A stretch of 47,788 nt of DNA from Candidatus Amesbacteria bacterium GW2011_GWC2_45_19 (GCA_001001555.1 LCKS01000006.1:1-47788), one strand, 5' to 3'. Positions 8,281 to 17,596 are shown, counted from the first letter of the stretch. Program-made: numbers and translations. The notes: generated by a model not told the origin, from the sequence alone.

Positions 8281-9215
8281 GTCGTTATTACCACCTGCCC
8301 GGTGTAACCCTCTACTAACTTCATCACTTCTTCCCGATGCTGATGATCCAGCTCCGAAAATATGTCATCGAGTAAAAGCACGGGGCTTCCTCCCAAGTAA
8401 CTTATTTCTTTGCGCTTTAATCCCAATACCGCCATTCTTTGTTCACCCCTACTTCCATACTTCGATACATCTCTTGGAACTTCGGATTTAGAATTTAGAA
8501 TTTGGACGACAAAGTCGTCCCGGTGCGGCCCGACCAGTGTCGCCGCCGCCGCCACTTCCTCAATTTCATACTGTTTTAATCTGGCCTCGCTAATTACGCT
8601 TTTGTCATACTCTGCCAAATCTGTTAAGTATTCTGCCCGTTTAAGAGTAATATACTCCCCGTTTTTTATGAGCAGCCTGTCCCAAAAAAACAGTTGGCTT
8701 CTTTCTGCCAATCCTTCCCTAATCATGTCCAGCAGTTTATTTCTCTGCCGCAGGCCTTTCTCATAACTAATCAGGCAGCGCCGGTACTCCCGGTCCATTT
8801 GCGAAATCACAAAATCCAGATATCTTCTCCTCCCGCTAGGACTCCCCGTTACCAATTCCATATCCTGCGGCGAGAAACACACCGCCGGCATTCTCCCTAC
8901 AAAATCCACCATTCTCCTGGCCACGCCGTTTACCAAAAATCTCTTTCTGCCTTCAGTCATCGTTATTTCTATTTGTCCTATTTGTCCTATTTGACTTATT
9001 TGTCCTATTATCTGGAAAAAGTTCTCTCCATGCTTTACCATCTCCTCCTCGCGGTCCGCTCTAAAGCTCTTTCCGACAGCCAGCATATATATGGCTTCCA
9101 TTAAGTTGCTCTTCCCGCTCCCATTCTCCCCCACAATTACGGTTTTCTCCCCCAACTCAAACGTTCTCTTTTCATAACTTCTGAAATTCTGCAAACTTAT
9201 TTTCGTCAGCTGCAT
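8214..9215 (-). CDS. recF: DNA replication and repair protein RecF
   Basis: This SMC-like ATPase loads RecA at gaps via RecOR. At 333 aa it is a little short. Walker A GENGSGKS is at residues 30-37, the ABC-type signature lies in VTGSPSGRRRYLD, and Walker B is LLLDDIFSELD. Two in-frame repeat insertions are seen: a Gln-Ile-Gly run coded by a 9-mer array (8966-9010) and VQILNSKSE coded by an AATTTAGAATTT repeat (near 8482-8505). It diverges from the GT4 gene, leaving only 20 bp for both promoters. Confidence 0.95.
   Translation of the reverse strand: MQLTKISLQNFRSYEKRTFELGEKTVIVGENGSGKSNLMEAIYMLAVGKSFRADREEEMVKHGENFFQIIGQISQIGQIGQIEITMTEGRKRFLVNGVARRMVDFVGRMPAVCFSPQDMELVTGSPSGRRRYLDFVISQMDREYRRCLISYEKGLRQRNKLLDMIREGLAERSQLFFWDRLLIKNGEYITLKRAEYLTDLAEYDKSVISEARLKQYEIEEVAAAATLVGPHRDDFVVQILNSKSEVPRDVSKYGSRGEQRMAVLGLKRKEISYLGGSPVLLLDDIFSELDHQHREEVMKLVEGYTGQVVITTCDSRIFSVKYPQWICIFLNTP
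8966..9010. repeat. 9-mer (TTTGTCCTA) array in recF
   Basis: Five near-identical 9-bp units (TTTGTCCTA twice, then TTTGACTTA and TTTGTCCTA) are translated on the minus strand as IIGQISQIGQIGQIE. This is the cleanest array of the family in the window. Confidence 0.88.
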
Positions 9216-9235
9216 AGCAGTATAATACCAGAGCC

Positions 9236-10339
9236 ATGCGCATCTTGTTTGTCACCGCCACCTACGCTCCCTCTATTAATGGTGTGGCTTATCAGGTGCA
9301 AATCTTAAAAAGGGCCATTGAGAAACTGGGCCACCCAGTTATGGTGCTGGCTCCGTCGTTTCCGGGATACCTGGACGCCGAAAAGTCGGTCGTCCGCTAT
9401 CTGTCCTTTCCCAACCCGTTCGCCAAATCTCACCCCATTGGCATCCCCTTACTCAACCAAAAAACTGTAGCCAAGTTCTCCCCCCAAATCGTTCACACTC
9501 ACCACCCGTTAATTGTGGGCAAGTTGGCCACGTTATTGGCGGCAAAATACCACGCTCCTCTTTTCTTCACCGCCCACACCAATTATCAGCAGTACTTGTA
9601 TCATTATTTTCCCTACGGCTTAGAGTACACTTCAAAAATCTTGTCTACTGACATCAAGACACTGGTTCAAAAATGTCACACCATTATTTGCCCATCTCCC
9701 GAAACCCAAAAGAGATTTATCAAACTCGGCCTCCAAAACACTCAAGTCATCCCCAATTGCATTGAAGATGGAATATTTACTCCTGTTTCCCAAAAGAAAA
9801 CGTCTTACCCCACCCTAGTATTTACCGGCCGGATTGAAAAAGAAAAAAACCCTTTAATGCTGATTAAAATCAGCCGCCACTTAAAAACACTTATCCACAA
9901 CTTCAGGTTGTATATCGCCGGAACAGGAAATATGCTCCAACAAGTTTCATCGTTAATTAATAAATACCATTTGCAGGAAAACATTTTGGTTCTCGGCGAC
10001 ACCCCCAGACTTCTTCTTCCCCGCCTGTACCAAGACGCCAATTTATTTATCACCGCATCTACGTCAGAAGTCATGCCCCTGTCTGTTATCGAGGCCCTTA
10101 GCTGCGGGTTACCCGTGGTGGCCTTAAAAAATGCCAATCTCGAGTCCCTGGTCACCCACGACAGAAATGGCCTGATCCTGCCCGCCTCTCCCAAAATTAT
10201 TGCCACCCAAATATGGAACCTCTTACAAAACCCCCAAAAACTCTCAACCATGTCCAAAAACGCGGCCGCCGACTCAAAAAGATTCGTCGTCACCAAAGTC
10301 GCCGCCCAACTGATTTCCCTCTATTCATCCGCCATTTAA
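9236..10339 (+). CDS. GT4 family glycosyltransferase
   Basis: This GT-B fold enzyme uses a nucleotide sugar, probably to glycosylate a lipid or surface polymer. The N-terminal acceptor domain starts RILFVTATYAPSINGVAYQV with HTHHPLIVGKL. The C-terminal donor domain has VFTGRIEKEKNPLML and the retaining-GT4 E-x7-E region SEVMPLSVIEA. The pattern resembles diacylglycerol glucosyltransferases, but the substrate is unproven. A TATAAT (9221-9226) lies 9 bp before the ATG, so the leader would be only a few nucleotides. It is one of few plus-strand genes and overlaps the end of mutM by 4 nt. Confidence 0.9.
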   Translation: MRILFVTATYAPSINGVAYQVQILKRAIEKLGHPVMVLAPSFPGYLDAEKSVVRYLSFPNPFAKSHPIGIPLLNQKTVAKFSPQIVHTHHPLIVGKLATLLAAKYHAPLFFTAHTNYQQYLYHYFPYGLEYTSKILSTDIKTLVQKCHTIICPSPETQKRFIKLGLQNTQVIPNCIEDGIFTPVSQKKTSYPTLVFTGRIEKEKNPLMLIKISRHLKTLIHNFRLYIAGTGNMLQQVSSLINKYHLQENILVLGDTPRLLLPRLYQDANLFITASTSEVMPLSVIEALSCGLPVVALKNANLESLVTHDRNGLILPASPKIIATQIWNLLQNPQKLSTMSKNAAADSKRFVVTKVAAQLISLYSSAI

Positions 10340-11184
10340 CGTTTCTGACACTTAGGGCAATAATAAGTTCCCCGGCCCCCTAAAACAAATTTCTTAATTA
10401 CACTTTTACACCTTTTACACTTTTCCCCCTCCCGGTCATATACCCGGAAATGGTCCTGATAATGTCCCCCTAATCCATGCAGGTTCACATATTTAGCATC
10501 CGCCGCCGTGGCCCCGCCGTACTTTATTCCTTCCCTGAGCACCCTGACCACCCCGGCGTACAAATCGTGGTATTGCTTGGCCGTTAAAGTATTGGCTGGC
10601 CGCCGCGGATTAATCTTCGCCTCCCACAGCGCATCATTGGCATAAATATTCCCCACCCCGGAAATAATTTCCTGATCCATGATGGCAATCTTGATAGGTT
10701 TTTTAAGTCCCTTAAGTAACTTAAGAAACTTAGGGGTGTTTAAACTAAAAGGCTCCGGCCCCAGCTTGTCTACAAACTTAGGATTCAGCATTACCCAGCC
10801 AAACATCCTCTGATCATTGAAATACAATGTTCCACCTGAGAGGTGGAACATTGCTCTAGTGTGTTTACTGGGCATCTTGTTCACAAAATCCTCTGTCGGA
10901 TGCCCACCCACAACCCTAGCACTTAGCACTTGGCCCTTAGCACTTGGCACATAAACAAGCTGTCCTGTCATTTTGAAGTGAAAGCCTAAATTCAATCCCG
11001 GCCCAAAATTAATCAGCAATACTTTACCTTTCCTCTCAATACTCACCACTTTTTTCCCGACTATTTTACTCAAATCTCCATGCACAGTTTTCAAATTTCG
11101 AATTTCAAATTTCAAATTCGTCTGCCCCACCAGCACTTTCTCCAGTTGCAGTCTCACTGTTTCTATTTCAGGTAGTTCCGGCAT
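10336..11184 (-). CDS. mutM: Formamidopyrimidine-DNA glycosylase
   Basis: This base-excision enzyme removes 8-oxoguanine and Fapy lesions. Pro2 and Glu3 (MPELPEIETVR) are the catalytic pair. The helix-two-turn-helix region GVGNIYANDALWEAKINP and the C-terminal four-Cys zinc finger (CKRCK to YYCPKCQ) are intact. It is 282 aa. Repeat-derived additions are LKFEIRNLK (11092-11121) and PSAKGQVLSARVVG (10916-10950). A 29-bp palindrome (10825-10853) lies in the segment coding AMFHLSGGTLYF, which otherwise fits the family. Confidence 0.96.
   Translation of the reverse strand: MPELPEIETVRLQLEKVLVGQTNLKFEIRNLKTVHGDLSKIVGKKVVSIERKGKVLLINFGPGLNLGFHFKMTGQLVYVPSAKGQVLSARVVGGHPTEDFVNKMPSKHTRAMFHLSGGTLYFNDQRMFGWVMLNPKFVDKLGPEPFSLNTPKFLKLLKGLKKPIKIAIMDQEIISGVGNIYANDALWEAKINPRRPANTLTAKQYHDLYAGVVRVLREGIKYGGATAADAKYVNLHGLGGHYQDHFRVYDREGEKCKRCKSVIKKFVLGGRGTYYCPKCQKR
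10825..10853. repeat. Perfect 13-bp-arm palindrome within mutM
   Basis: Arms CAATGTTCCACCT and AGGTGGAACATTG enclose GAG. The central 23 bp (10828-10850) recur exactly at 30021-30043, downstream of an unrelated gene. Confidence 0.85.
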
Positions 11185-11632
11185 AGCCTAGTTTTTTTTG
11201 GAAAAACAGCTTAAACAACCGGTGCGCCATCAAAGTCCCGGTTTGGTAATCCCCCATGCCTTTCATCAAATGTGACCTGATCGGCTTAAACAAATTTAAG
11301 TTTATCCAACTCCAGTCGGTATGGGCAGTAATCACCCACTCCTTTTTGTCGACACTTAAAAAAAGCCTCAAATGTAATCTTTTCCTTCTAATCCCCATCA
11401 CCGCAACCAGATCCGCATGGTGTCTGTTTCCCACCACAATCCTAACATTAAATCCCATTTCGGCCAGCATCTTCTTTATTCGGGCCTTATCCAGTCCCTC
11501 TCCCCGCAAAACCAAAACTTTGTTTATCGGTTCCTTGCCTGACAATTCGTGTCTGCTTAATTTTCCATGAGACAAAAATTCGTTAACATTGGCAGTTGTT
11601 ATCTTAATTGTTGAGACGTCCGGAAACCGCAT
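11168..11632 (-). CDS. Unknown soluble protein
   Basis: This 154-aa basic protein has alternating strand/helix character and no membrane segment (RVIVGNRHHADLVAVMG, TAHTDWSWINLNLF). I do not recognise a domain. It overlaps the glycosyltransferase upstream by 29 nt and mutM downstream by 17 nt, so it is likely co-translated with them. Confidence 0.7.
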   Translation of the reverse strand: MRFPDVSTIKITTANVNEFLSHGKLSRHELSGKEPINKVLVLRGEGLDKARIKKMLAEMGFNVRIVVGNRHHADLVAVMGIRRKRLHLRLFLSVDKKEWVITAHTDWSWINLNLFKPIRSHLMKGMGDYQTGTLMAHRLFKLFFQKKLGYAGTT

Positions 11633-12716
11633 TAGTCAATTCTATCATTTGTCTTTTGAAATTTTCCTTGGAAAACTTCCGCGCATGTCTTTTCAAATTT
11701 CTAATTTCTAATTTCAAATTTTCAAACCTCTTTATTGCCTCTCCCAACCCCTCCACGGAATAATCATCGAATAACACGCCAGTTTTGCTGTCAACCACAG
11801 ATTCCCTGTACCCTCCTCCGTTAAAGGCAATCACCGGCGTGCCGCACATTTGCGCCTCCACCGGTGTCATCCCAAAATCTTCATCTTTGGCCAATGCCAA
11901 AAATCCTTTGGCCCCTGTCATCAATCTTGCCTTTTCCTCTTCATTCACTCTCCCCAAGAAATTGAAAATTGGAAATTTATTGTATCCCGCAAACTCACCC
12001 GCTATCTTTAATTTAAATCCATATTTTTTCGCCGCCTCCACCGCCATTTCAATCCCCTTTCCTCCTACCAACCTACTCACTATTAAATAGTAGCCCATAT
12101 CACCCCCCTTCCCCCCTCTTAATTTAAGAGGGGGGACCGAGGAGGGTGATATAACCTCAACTGGCGGATACACCACCACACTTTTCCTCCTATAAAATTT
12201 CTCGATTCTCTCCGCCACATTTTTAGAATTTGCCGCAAAAATATCCACTTTCTGCGCTTGCCTAAAGTCATACATCCGCAAGAAATGCCCCACTACAGCC
12301 GCGTATACCCGCACCGGCCAATATTTTTGCAAATTTACCGACGTGGGATACCCATATAGCCAGCGCGGGGGGGTGTGGCAATAACAAATCTCTGCCACGT
12401 TAAATTTCTTACCCAAACCTTTAGTGATGTACCAGCTGGCCGAAGTAATAATCAGGTCAAAACCAGAAAAGTCAAAACTTCCCCAAATCCAAGGAATTAA
12501 AAACCGCAGTGGACTATATAATTTATTATAAAAGGGCAAACTCTGAAACCACGACGTGATAATTTTTTTACCCGCAAACGCTTTCACTGTCGTCGATCCC
12601 GGCACCGCAAAGGCGGTATAAATCGGTGCTTCCGGCCACATTTCCGCCAGGGCTTCCAGCACCCTCTCCGCCCCTCCATACTCATTCAAATAATCGTGGA
12701 CGAGAGCTATTTTCAT
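11604..12716 (-). CDS. GT4 family glycosyltransferase, WbaZ-like
   Basis: The N-terminus KIALVHDYLNEYGGAERVLE is typical of mannosyltransferase-like GT4 enzymes of polysaccharide assembly. The donor-site region EDFGMTPVEAQMCGTPVIAF carries the E-x7-E pair. The product is 370 aa. In-frame additions include ISPSSVPPLKLRGGKGGD from palindromic element copy 2 (12097-12152), placed between the two Rossmann domains, and NLKLEIRNLKRH from an AAATTT repeat (11693-11726). It overlaps the exonuclease gene by 35 nt. The acceptor is unknown. Confidence 0.9.
   Translation of the reverse strand: MKIALVHDYLNEYGGAERVLEALAEMWPEAPIYTAFAVPGSTTVKAFAGKKIITSWFQSLPFYNKLYSPLRFLIPWIWGSFDFSGFDLIITSASWYITKGLGKKFNVAEICYCHTPPRWLYGYPTSVNLQKYWPVRVYAAVVGHFLRMYDFRQAQKVDIFAANSKNVAERIEKFYRRKSVVVYPPVEVISPSSVPPLKLRGGKGGDMGYYLIVSRLVGGKGIEMAVEAAKKYGFKLKIAGEFAGYNKFPIFNFLGRVNEEEKARLMTGAKGFLALAKDEDFGMTPVEAQMCGTPVIAFNGGGYRESVVDSKTGVLFDDYSVEGLGEAIKRFENLKLEIRNLKRHARKFSKENFKRQMIELTNAVSGRLNN
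12097..12152 (+). repeat. Palindromic element copy 2 (in-frame, glycosyltransferase)
   Basis: A 56-bp near-perfect palindrome has outer ends ATATCACCC / GGGTGATAT and inner arms CCCCCCTCTTAA / TTAAGAGGGGGG. It shows the full symmetric form of the family. Confidence 0.85.
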
Positions 12717-13608
12717 CCTGCTGACCTCCCATTCTCTTAACTAAACTTTTATATCCTAATTCTTGCAAAACTTCAGTTATTTTTTGTGGGCTGGGCGTTG
12801 AGCATTGAGCACTATTGTAAGTCACTGGAGCGTCAATTCTAATTGTTGCCAGTCTTTTTGATAATTCTCCCCCTTCATACCCGTCAACAAGTTTCCTTAT
12901 AGTTCCCTCTCCTAGATTAGGAGAGGGTAAGGGTGAGGTACTTATAAATCTATATATTTTTTCAAAACTTCCAAACTCTTCAATTAATTGAACCGCAGTT
13001 TTCGGACCAATGCCAACAACCCCCGGATAATTGTCGCTACTGTCTCCTACCAAAGCTTTGTAATCAACAATCTGATTCGGGCGCACCCCCATCCTCTCCA
13101 TCACTTTTTCCTCATCCACAATTATCGTGTCACTTAGTCCTTTAACCGGCATATATAACCTTATTTTCTTATCTACCAACTGCATCAAATCCCTATCTCC
13201 AGTAATTACAATTATTTCGAGTTTTTGAGTTTTTGAGTTTTTGAGTTTTTGGCATATCGTCCCAATCAGATCGTCAGCCTCGAACCCCGAAAGTTGAAAA
13301 ACAGGAACTCCCATTTTTTCCAAAACTATTTTTAATTTGTTAACTTGTCCCCAAATATCTTCACTTACTTGTCTCTCTTTTTCCCTATTTGTCTGATACC
13401 CCACGTACATGGTGTGTCTAAAGGTAGGATCCGGATGGTCAAACACCACTGCCAGATGCGTCGGTTTCAACTCCTCAACGGCCTTGAGCATCATACTTAA
13501 AAACCCATACACCCCCGCCGTCGCCTCCCCGCTCCTATTCCTCCAATCCGGCAGGGCATAATAGGCTCGATGCAGCACACTATTCCCGTCGAGTATCAAA
13601 AGCTTCAT
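12682..13608 (-). CDS. Stand-alone 5'-3' exonuclease (PolA N-terminal type)
   Basis: This FEN-like nuclease removes RNA primers or flaps and corresponds to the N-terminal domain of PolA, with no polymerase domain attached. Metal-binding acids are visible in LLILDGNSVLHRAYYAL, GFEADDLIGT, ITGDRDLMQLV and LVGDSSDNYPGV, followed by the helix-hairpin-helix GIGPKTA. It is 308 aa. Three insertions are repeat-derived: KLKNSKTQKLE (13217-13253), STSPLPSPNLGEG (palindromic element, 12904-12940) and NSAQCSTPSPQK (TTGAGCA repeat, 12788-12813). It starts inside the ftsH stop (ATGA). Confidence 0.93.
   Translation of the reverse strand: MKLLILDGNSVLHRAYYALPDWRNRSGEATAGVYGFLSMMLKAVEELKPTHLAVVFDHPDPTFRHTMYVGYQTNREKERQVSEDIWGQVNKLKIVLEKMGVPVFQLSGFEADDLIGTICQKLKNSKTQKLEIIVITGDRDLMQLVDKKIRLYMPVKGLSDTIIVDEEKVMERMGVRPNQIVDYKALVGDSSDNYPGVVGIGPKTAVQLIEEFGSFEKIYRFISTSPLPSPNLGEGTIRKLVDGYEGGELSKRLATIRIDAPVTYNSAQCSTPSPQKITEVLQELGYKSLVKRMGGQQDENSSRPRLFE
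12904..12940 (+). repeat. Palindromic element copy 3 (in-frame, exonuclease)
   Basis: Arms CCCTCTCCTA / TAGGAGAGGG are followed by the right tail AAGGGTGAGGTA. It is read as LPSPNLGEG on the minus strand, after the helix-hairpin-helix region. Confidence 0.85.
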
Positions 13609-15512
13609 GCCATCATTTTAGCGAATTCGTCCCCATCCATAGTCTCTATCTCCATTAATTTATTCACCACCTTATCCATTTTCTTGCGGTATTTTCTAAT
13701 AATCGCCAGGGCTTTTTTGTAGGCTTCATCAATTATTTTTCTCACTTCGCTATCAATCTTATTCTGCATTTCCGGAGAAATTTGAGTTTGTTCCATATAG
13801 GCCCTCCCCCAATCGATCACGTCCTGAGCCGGCCCGTAATTAATCGGCCCCAGATCACTCATCCCATATTCCATCACCATATCCCGGGCTACGCTGGACG
13901 CCTTATCAATATCGTTGCTGGCCCCGGTTGTAAATTCATGGAAAACCAGCTCTTCCGCCGCCCGCCCCCCCAGCATCATGGCAATTTGGGCCAGCAGCCG
14001 GGACTGGGTTTCATACACCCGGTCTGCCGCCGGCGGCACCAAAGTATGCCCCAGGCTCATGCCCCGGGAAACTATAGAAATCCGGTGCACCGGATCCAAT
14101 CCTGATTGGGCCCAGTTCACCACCGCGTGCCCCGTTTCATGATAGGCCGTCATTTTCCGGTCGTCTTCGGTCTGCAATCTTTTTTTCTGCGGCCCCAGCT
14201 TGACTTTAGTCGCCGCCTCTTCAATATTTTCCGTGGTTATTTCTTTTTTAGCTTCTCTGGCCGCCCCGATGGCCGCTTCGTTAAGCATATTCTCCAAATC
14301 CGCCCCGGAGAAACCCACCGTCCGCTTAGCTACCGCTTCCCAATTTACCGACTCTACAAATGGTTTGTTTCTGGCATAAATCGCCAAAATAGCTTTCCGC
14401 CCTTCTATATCCGGCATATCCACCATCACCCGCCGGTCAAACCTCCCCGGCCGCACCAGCGCCGGATCCAAAAGTTCCGGGCGGTTGGTGGCTGCCAGCA
14501 CTACCACGTTCTCATTCGCCGCAAATCCGTCCATTTCTACTAAAATCTGATTCAGGGTTTGTTCCCTCTCGTCGTGCCCCCCCATCAGCCCATGTCCTCT
14601 CTGCCGGCCAATGGCGTCAATTTCGTCGATAAAAATAATCGCCGGCGCGTTCTTTTTAGCCGTAGCAAACAGGTCCCGCACCCGGGCCGATCCCACCCCC
14701 ACCAGCATTTCCATAAACTCACTTCCTGCCATTGAATAAAAGGGCACGCCGGCTTCTCCGGCTATCGCCCGCGCCAAGAGCGTCTTACCAACTCCGCTTG
14801 GGCCAATTAGCAGCGCCCCTTTGGGAGTTCTGGCTCCCAGGGCTTTATACTTGCCCGGATTTTTCAAAAAGTCCACTACCTCTTCCACTTCTTTTTTGGC
14901 TTCATCCACCCCGGCCACGTCCGCAAATTTCACCGACTGCTTGCCTTTATCAAACAGTCTGGCCCGGCTCTGTCCAAAGGAAAAAATACTGTCCTGCTGC
15001 CCCCTGGCCTGGCGCATCATGTACAACAGCACCAACAGCACCAGCCCCGTCCCCACCACACTTGGCAGCACTGCCGCCATCACCTGCCCAAAAGTCTGAT
15101 CTTTAATCTCGTATTTCACCGCGTCCGGTTTAATTTGCGCCCGGTCCAAAATTTCCGTAAAGCTGACATTCCCTTCTTTGCGGGAAAACATTACCTCATC
15201 TTTTTTATCTTTATAAGTCAGGGCCAGCCGGTCAGCAAACACTTCCACTTTCTCCATCTTTCCCGTCCGGATATCCTCCAGCGCCTGGGATAGCTGCACT
15301 TCTTTTTGCACTTTGGATCCGGACGTCCACAATCCCGCCAGGGACGCAACCATCAACCCCACCACCGCCCACCAAGCCAGCCGCTGTAAATTAAACTGCA
15401 TCTGAATCATCACTCCCCGCGCCGGTTTACCCCGAGCGGAGTCGAGGGGTTTTTTTCCATTCGTCCTATTTGTCCCATTGGCCTTAGTTGTCTTATCGGA
15501 CTCCTTCTTCAT
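13605..15512 (-). CDS. ftsH: ATP-dependent zinc metalloprotease FtsH
   Basis: This membrane-anchored AAA+ protease degrades misfolded or regulatory membrane proteins. There are two transmembrane helices (about 45-63 and 148-166) around an extracytoplasmic domain. Walker A GPSGVGKT is at 238-245, Walker B FIDEID at 294-299, the second region of homology around 344-360, and the zinc site HETGH at 458-462, with a later Asp ligand. It is 635 aa. The first about 34 residues ([23 protein letters not shown]) are coded by a 9-mer array and a palindromic GAGCGGAGTCGAG repeat, so the true start may be M35 or M38. Confidence 0.97.
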   Translation of the reverse strand: MKKESDKTTKANGTNRTNGKKPLDSARGKPARGVMIQMQFNLQRLAWWAVVGLMVASLAGLWTSGSKVQKEVQLSQALEDIRTGKMEKVEVFADRLALTYKDKKDEVMFSRKEGNVSFTEILDRAQIKPDAVKYEIKDQTFGQVMAAVLPSVVGTGLVLLVLLYMMRQARGQQDSIFSFGQSRARLFDKGKQSVKFADVAGVDEAKKEVEEVVDFLKNPGKYKALGARTPKGALLIGPSGVGKTLLARAIAGEAGVPFYSMAGSEFMEMLVGVGSARVRDLFATAKKNAPAIIFIDEIDAIGRQRGHGLMGGHDEREQTLNQILVEMDGFAANENVVVLAATNRPELLDPALVRPGRFDRRVMVDMPDIEGRKAILAIYARNKPFVESVNWEAVAKRTVGFSGADLENMLNEAAIGAAREAKKEITTENIEEAATKVKLGPQKKRLQTEDDRKMTAYHETGHAVVNWAQSGLDPVHRISIVSRGMSLGHTLVPPAADRVYETQSRLLAQIAMMLGGRAAEELVFHEFTTGASNDIDKASSVARDMVMEYGMSDLGPINYGPAQDVIDWGRAYMEQTQISPEMQNKIDSEVRKIIDEAYKKALAIIRKYRKKMDKVVNKLMEIETMDGDEFAKMMA

Positions 15513-15550
15513 AGCGCCCTATTTTACCTTACTCGGGCTCCCACTTCCAC

Positions 15551-16540
15551 CTATGGTTTTACAAATCCCACCCTATCGTACACTTCCAGAAGTTTTTTGT
15601 GGGACATTTCATAGGATCTTTCCGCTCCGTTTCTCAAGATCTCATCCAACTTCTCAGAGTCCGCAATTTCATAATATTTCTTTTGAAAGTTCGTTAAAAA
15701 CCTCTCTACTTCGTCAGCGACTGCAGTTTTAAACTGGCCATAGTTTAGACCAGCAAACCTTGTCTCCGATTCAGAGACAGAAACACCAGCCAACTGGCTA
15801 TAAATTTCCAGCAAATTAGAAATTCCCGGTTTCTTATCCCAGTCATACTTAACTTCTGATCCACTGTCAGTAACAGCTGCCATTATTTTCTTGCGGACCG
15901 AGCCCGGATCTTCCAGCAGACCCACCACCCCGTTAGAATTTGAGTCGCTTTTACTCATTTTTTTGCTGGGATCCGTCAAGCCCATCACCCGCCCCCCTAC
16001 CTTGGGAATCTTCAGCTCCGGCAGGACAAACGTTTCCCCGTATTTGGCATTAAATCTTTCGGCCACGTCCCGCGTCAACTCCACATGCTGCTTCTGATCC
16101 TCCCCCACCGGCACCTCTGTCGTGTCATAGAGCAAAATGTCCGCCGCCATCAAGGCCGGATAGTCAAACAGTCCCACACTTACAAATCCTTTCCCTTCGG
16201 ACTTTTCCTTGTACTGGATCATCCGGCCCATCTGGCCCATGGATAAATAGCAATTCAAGACCCAGCCCAAGTTTGCATGATCCGGGTTGTGCGACTGCAC
16301 AAACAACAAAGATTTTTCGGGATCAACTCCGGCGGCCAAAATAATGGCGGAGATTTCTTTGGTTTTTTGGGCTAGGGTTTTAGGGTCTTGCGGAATAGTA
16401 ATTGCGTGCATATCCACCACGCAGAAAATATTTAATCCGGCATCCTGGCCTTTCGCCCACTGCCTTACCGCCCCGATATAATTCCCAATATGCAAATCCC
16501 CCGATGGCTGGATTCCCGAAAACACAACTCTTTTATCCAT
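15551..16540 (-). CDS. trpS: Tryptophan-tRNA ligase
   Basis: This class I aminoacyl-tRNA synthetase charges tRNA-Trp. The HIGH-type motif HIGN follows SGDL near residue 18 and the KMSKS motif is intact (KKMSKSDS). The 329-aa length is normal, and no repeat insertion is evident. It sits between the nuclease gene and ftsH, with short gaps of 8 and 38 nt. Confidence 0.97.
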   Translation of the reverse strand: MDKRVVFSGIQPSGDLHIGNYIGAVRQWAKGQDAGLNIFCVVDMHAITIPQDPKTLAQKTKEISAIILAAGVDPEKSLLFVQSHNPDHANLGWVLNCYLSMGQMGRMIQYKEKSEGKGFVSVGLFDYPALMAADILLYDTTEVPVGEDQKQHVELTRDVAERFNAKYGETFVLPELKIPKVGGRVMGLTDPSKKMSKSDSNSNGVVGLLEDPGSVRKKIMAAVTDSGSEVKYDWDKKPGISNLLEIYSQLAGVSVSESETRFAGLNYGQFKTAVADEVERFLTNFQKKYYEIADSEKLDEILRNGAERSYEMSHKKLLEVYDRVGFVKP

Positions 16541-16548
16541 ACCCCATT

Positions 16549-17127
16549 CTACCTCAATCTCCCCTCATATTTCAGCTCACCCCTAACTTTATATGTCTCC
16601 AGTTTCGCCAAGCCAGCCTTCATCATCTCTTCCTGCACCAGCTTGCCTTTTTTACACCCTTCGGGATTTTCTGTCAGCCCCGGCCGGGAGCGGTTAAAAG
16701 ACAGCCGCATGTAATCGCTTGGCAAAAATTTCGGCGTAAATTCACAATTTATCCACACCCAAGCCAGGACCCGGCCGTATTTATCATCTTGGTACCGATC
16801 GTACTCCAACCACACTTTCTTATCTTTCACCAAATCACTTAATCTCTTAACCGCTTCGCCTGCTTTTTCCTCTCCCCGCCCGGGAGCGTTTACGCCAACC
16901 GTCCTCACCCTCACTCCGTTTTGCAATTCAAAGGTATCCCCATCTGTGATTACTCTCACTATCCCGCTATCCGGAAACGCCTGTTTATTCCTATAAATAT
17001 CCGGCCCCAATTTCTGCCACCCCGTCCACCCCAAAACTCCCGCCAAAAGCAGTCCCGGTATCAACACCTCCTTCACCCCGATTTTCCTTAGCCACTTGGC
17101 AGTGAGGCGACTTTGTTTCTTAACCAC
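16549..17127 (-). CDS. Membrane-anchored staphylococcal-nuclease-like protein
   Basis: An N-terminal hydrophobic helix (about residues 20-37, VLIPGLLLAGVLGWTGW) is followed by an SNase domain: VRVITDGDTFELQNGVRVRTVGVNAP, then VWLEYDRYQDDKYGRVLAWVW. The catalytic pattern of Arg, Glu and Asp around GDT, RTVG and D-x-YGR is kept. It is probably an exported or surface nuclease that could supply nucleotides to a host-dependent cell; that role is an inference. It is the first gene of the minus chain ending at mutM. Confidence 0.88.
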   Translation of the reverse strand: MVKKQSRLTAKWLRKIGVKEVLIPGLLLAGVLGWTGWQKLGPDIYRNKQAFPDSGIVRVITDGDTFELQNGVRVRTVGVNAPGRGEEKAGEAVKRLSDLVKDKKVWLEYDRYQDDKYGRVLAWVWINCEFTPKFLPSDYMRLSFNRSRPGLTENPEGCKKGKLVQEEMMKAGLAKLETYKVRGELKYEGRLR

Positions 17128-17146
17128 ATCTCAAGTATCGCATATT

Positions 17147-17186
17147 TCCCTCTCCTGAAATAAGGAGAGGGACCAAGGGTGAGGTT
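17147..17186 (+). repeat. Palindromic element copy 4 (intergenic)
   Basis: Arms CCCTCTCC / GGAGAGGG flank TGAAATAA and are followed by ACCAAGGGTGAGGTTTT. It lies upstream of the nuclease gene and just before the promoter of the intron-like RNA. Confidence 0.85.
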
Positions 17187-17244
17187 TTGAAAGGCGTGGC
17201 CTTTTTGACCCAGTTTGATATATACATGGCCACCTGGCAAGAGA

Positions 17245-17253
17245 TGGTATAAT
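17245..17253 (+). promoter_or_regulatory. Extended -10 promoter (TGGTATAAT)
   Basis: TG-G-TATAAT is a perfect -10 with the TGn extension. No good -35 is seen. The predicted start is near 17260, right at the beginning of the structured RNA. The same TGGTA(T/A)A(A/C/T)T form precedes both tRNAs here. Confidence 0.6.
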
Positions 17254-17261
17254 ATATCTGC

Positions 17262-17530
17262 CCTTTAAAAAGACATGCGGGGTAGTGTAAAGCCGCACGG
17301 AAGGCTAGTAGTATGGGCCCTTCCTGTAGTAATGCAGGACAGCAAATTTGGCTATATCGGTGGACACCCAGCACCAGTTGGTGCTGGACTATACCGAGGC
17401 AACCCTTCGACTTCGCTCATGGCAAGTCCCAGGAGAGTCCGTAGAGACTACACGCCAAATACCCTTCGGGGTAATGATATAGTCCGACACTCAAAGTAAT
17501 TTGAGATTACAGATCAAGCATAATCTTCCC
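17262..17530 (+). ncRNA. Group I intron-like catalytic RNA core
   Basis: The R element reads GTAGAGACTACACG (17439-17453) and the S element AATGATATAGTCC (17473-17485); GACTA/TAGTC form P7. Between them ACCC-TTCG-GGGT is a P8-like hairpin. After S, CTCAAA-GTAA-TTTGAG is a P9 hairpin with a GNRA loop. Upstream, GGCAACCC resembles the Q element, and several hairpins (TGCGG/CCGCA, GGAAGG/CCTTCC, CCAGCACC/GGTGCTGG) could be P2-P5. A tentative P1 pairs CCCT (17261-17264) with GGGG, with a U-G at the splice site. A CCCTTCGACTTCGC-type repeat occupies the P6 side. P3/P4 pairing is not resolved. No split tRNA, rRNA or protein exon was found, so the host gene and boundaries are unknown. Confidence 0.75.
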
Positions 17531-17596
17531 CTTTGGTATGAGCTTTCTTTTTCTTATTGAAATTTAGAAACTTTTAGAGTAGTGTGTAATTAAAAT

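Noticed and set aside
17120-17374. Minus-strand open frame across the palindromic element and the intron-like RNA
   Set aside because: It opposes the predicted RNA, overlaps the nuclease start, and its protein has no sensible features.
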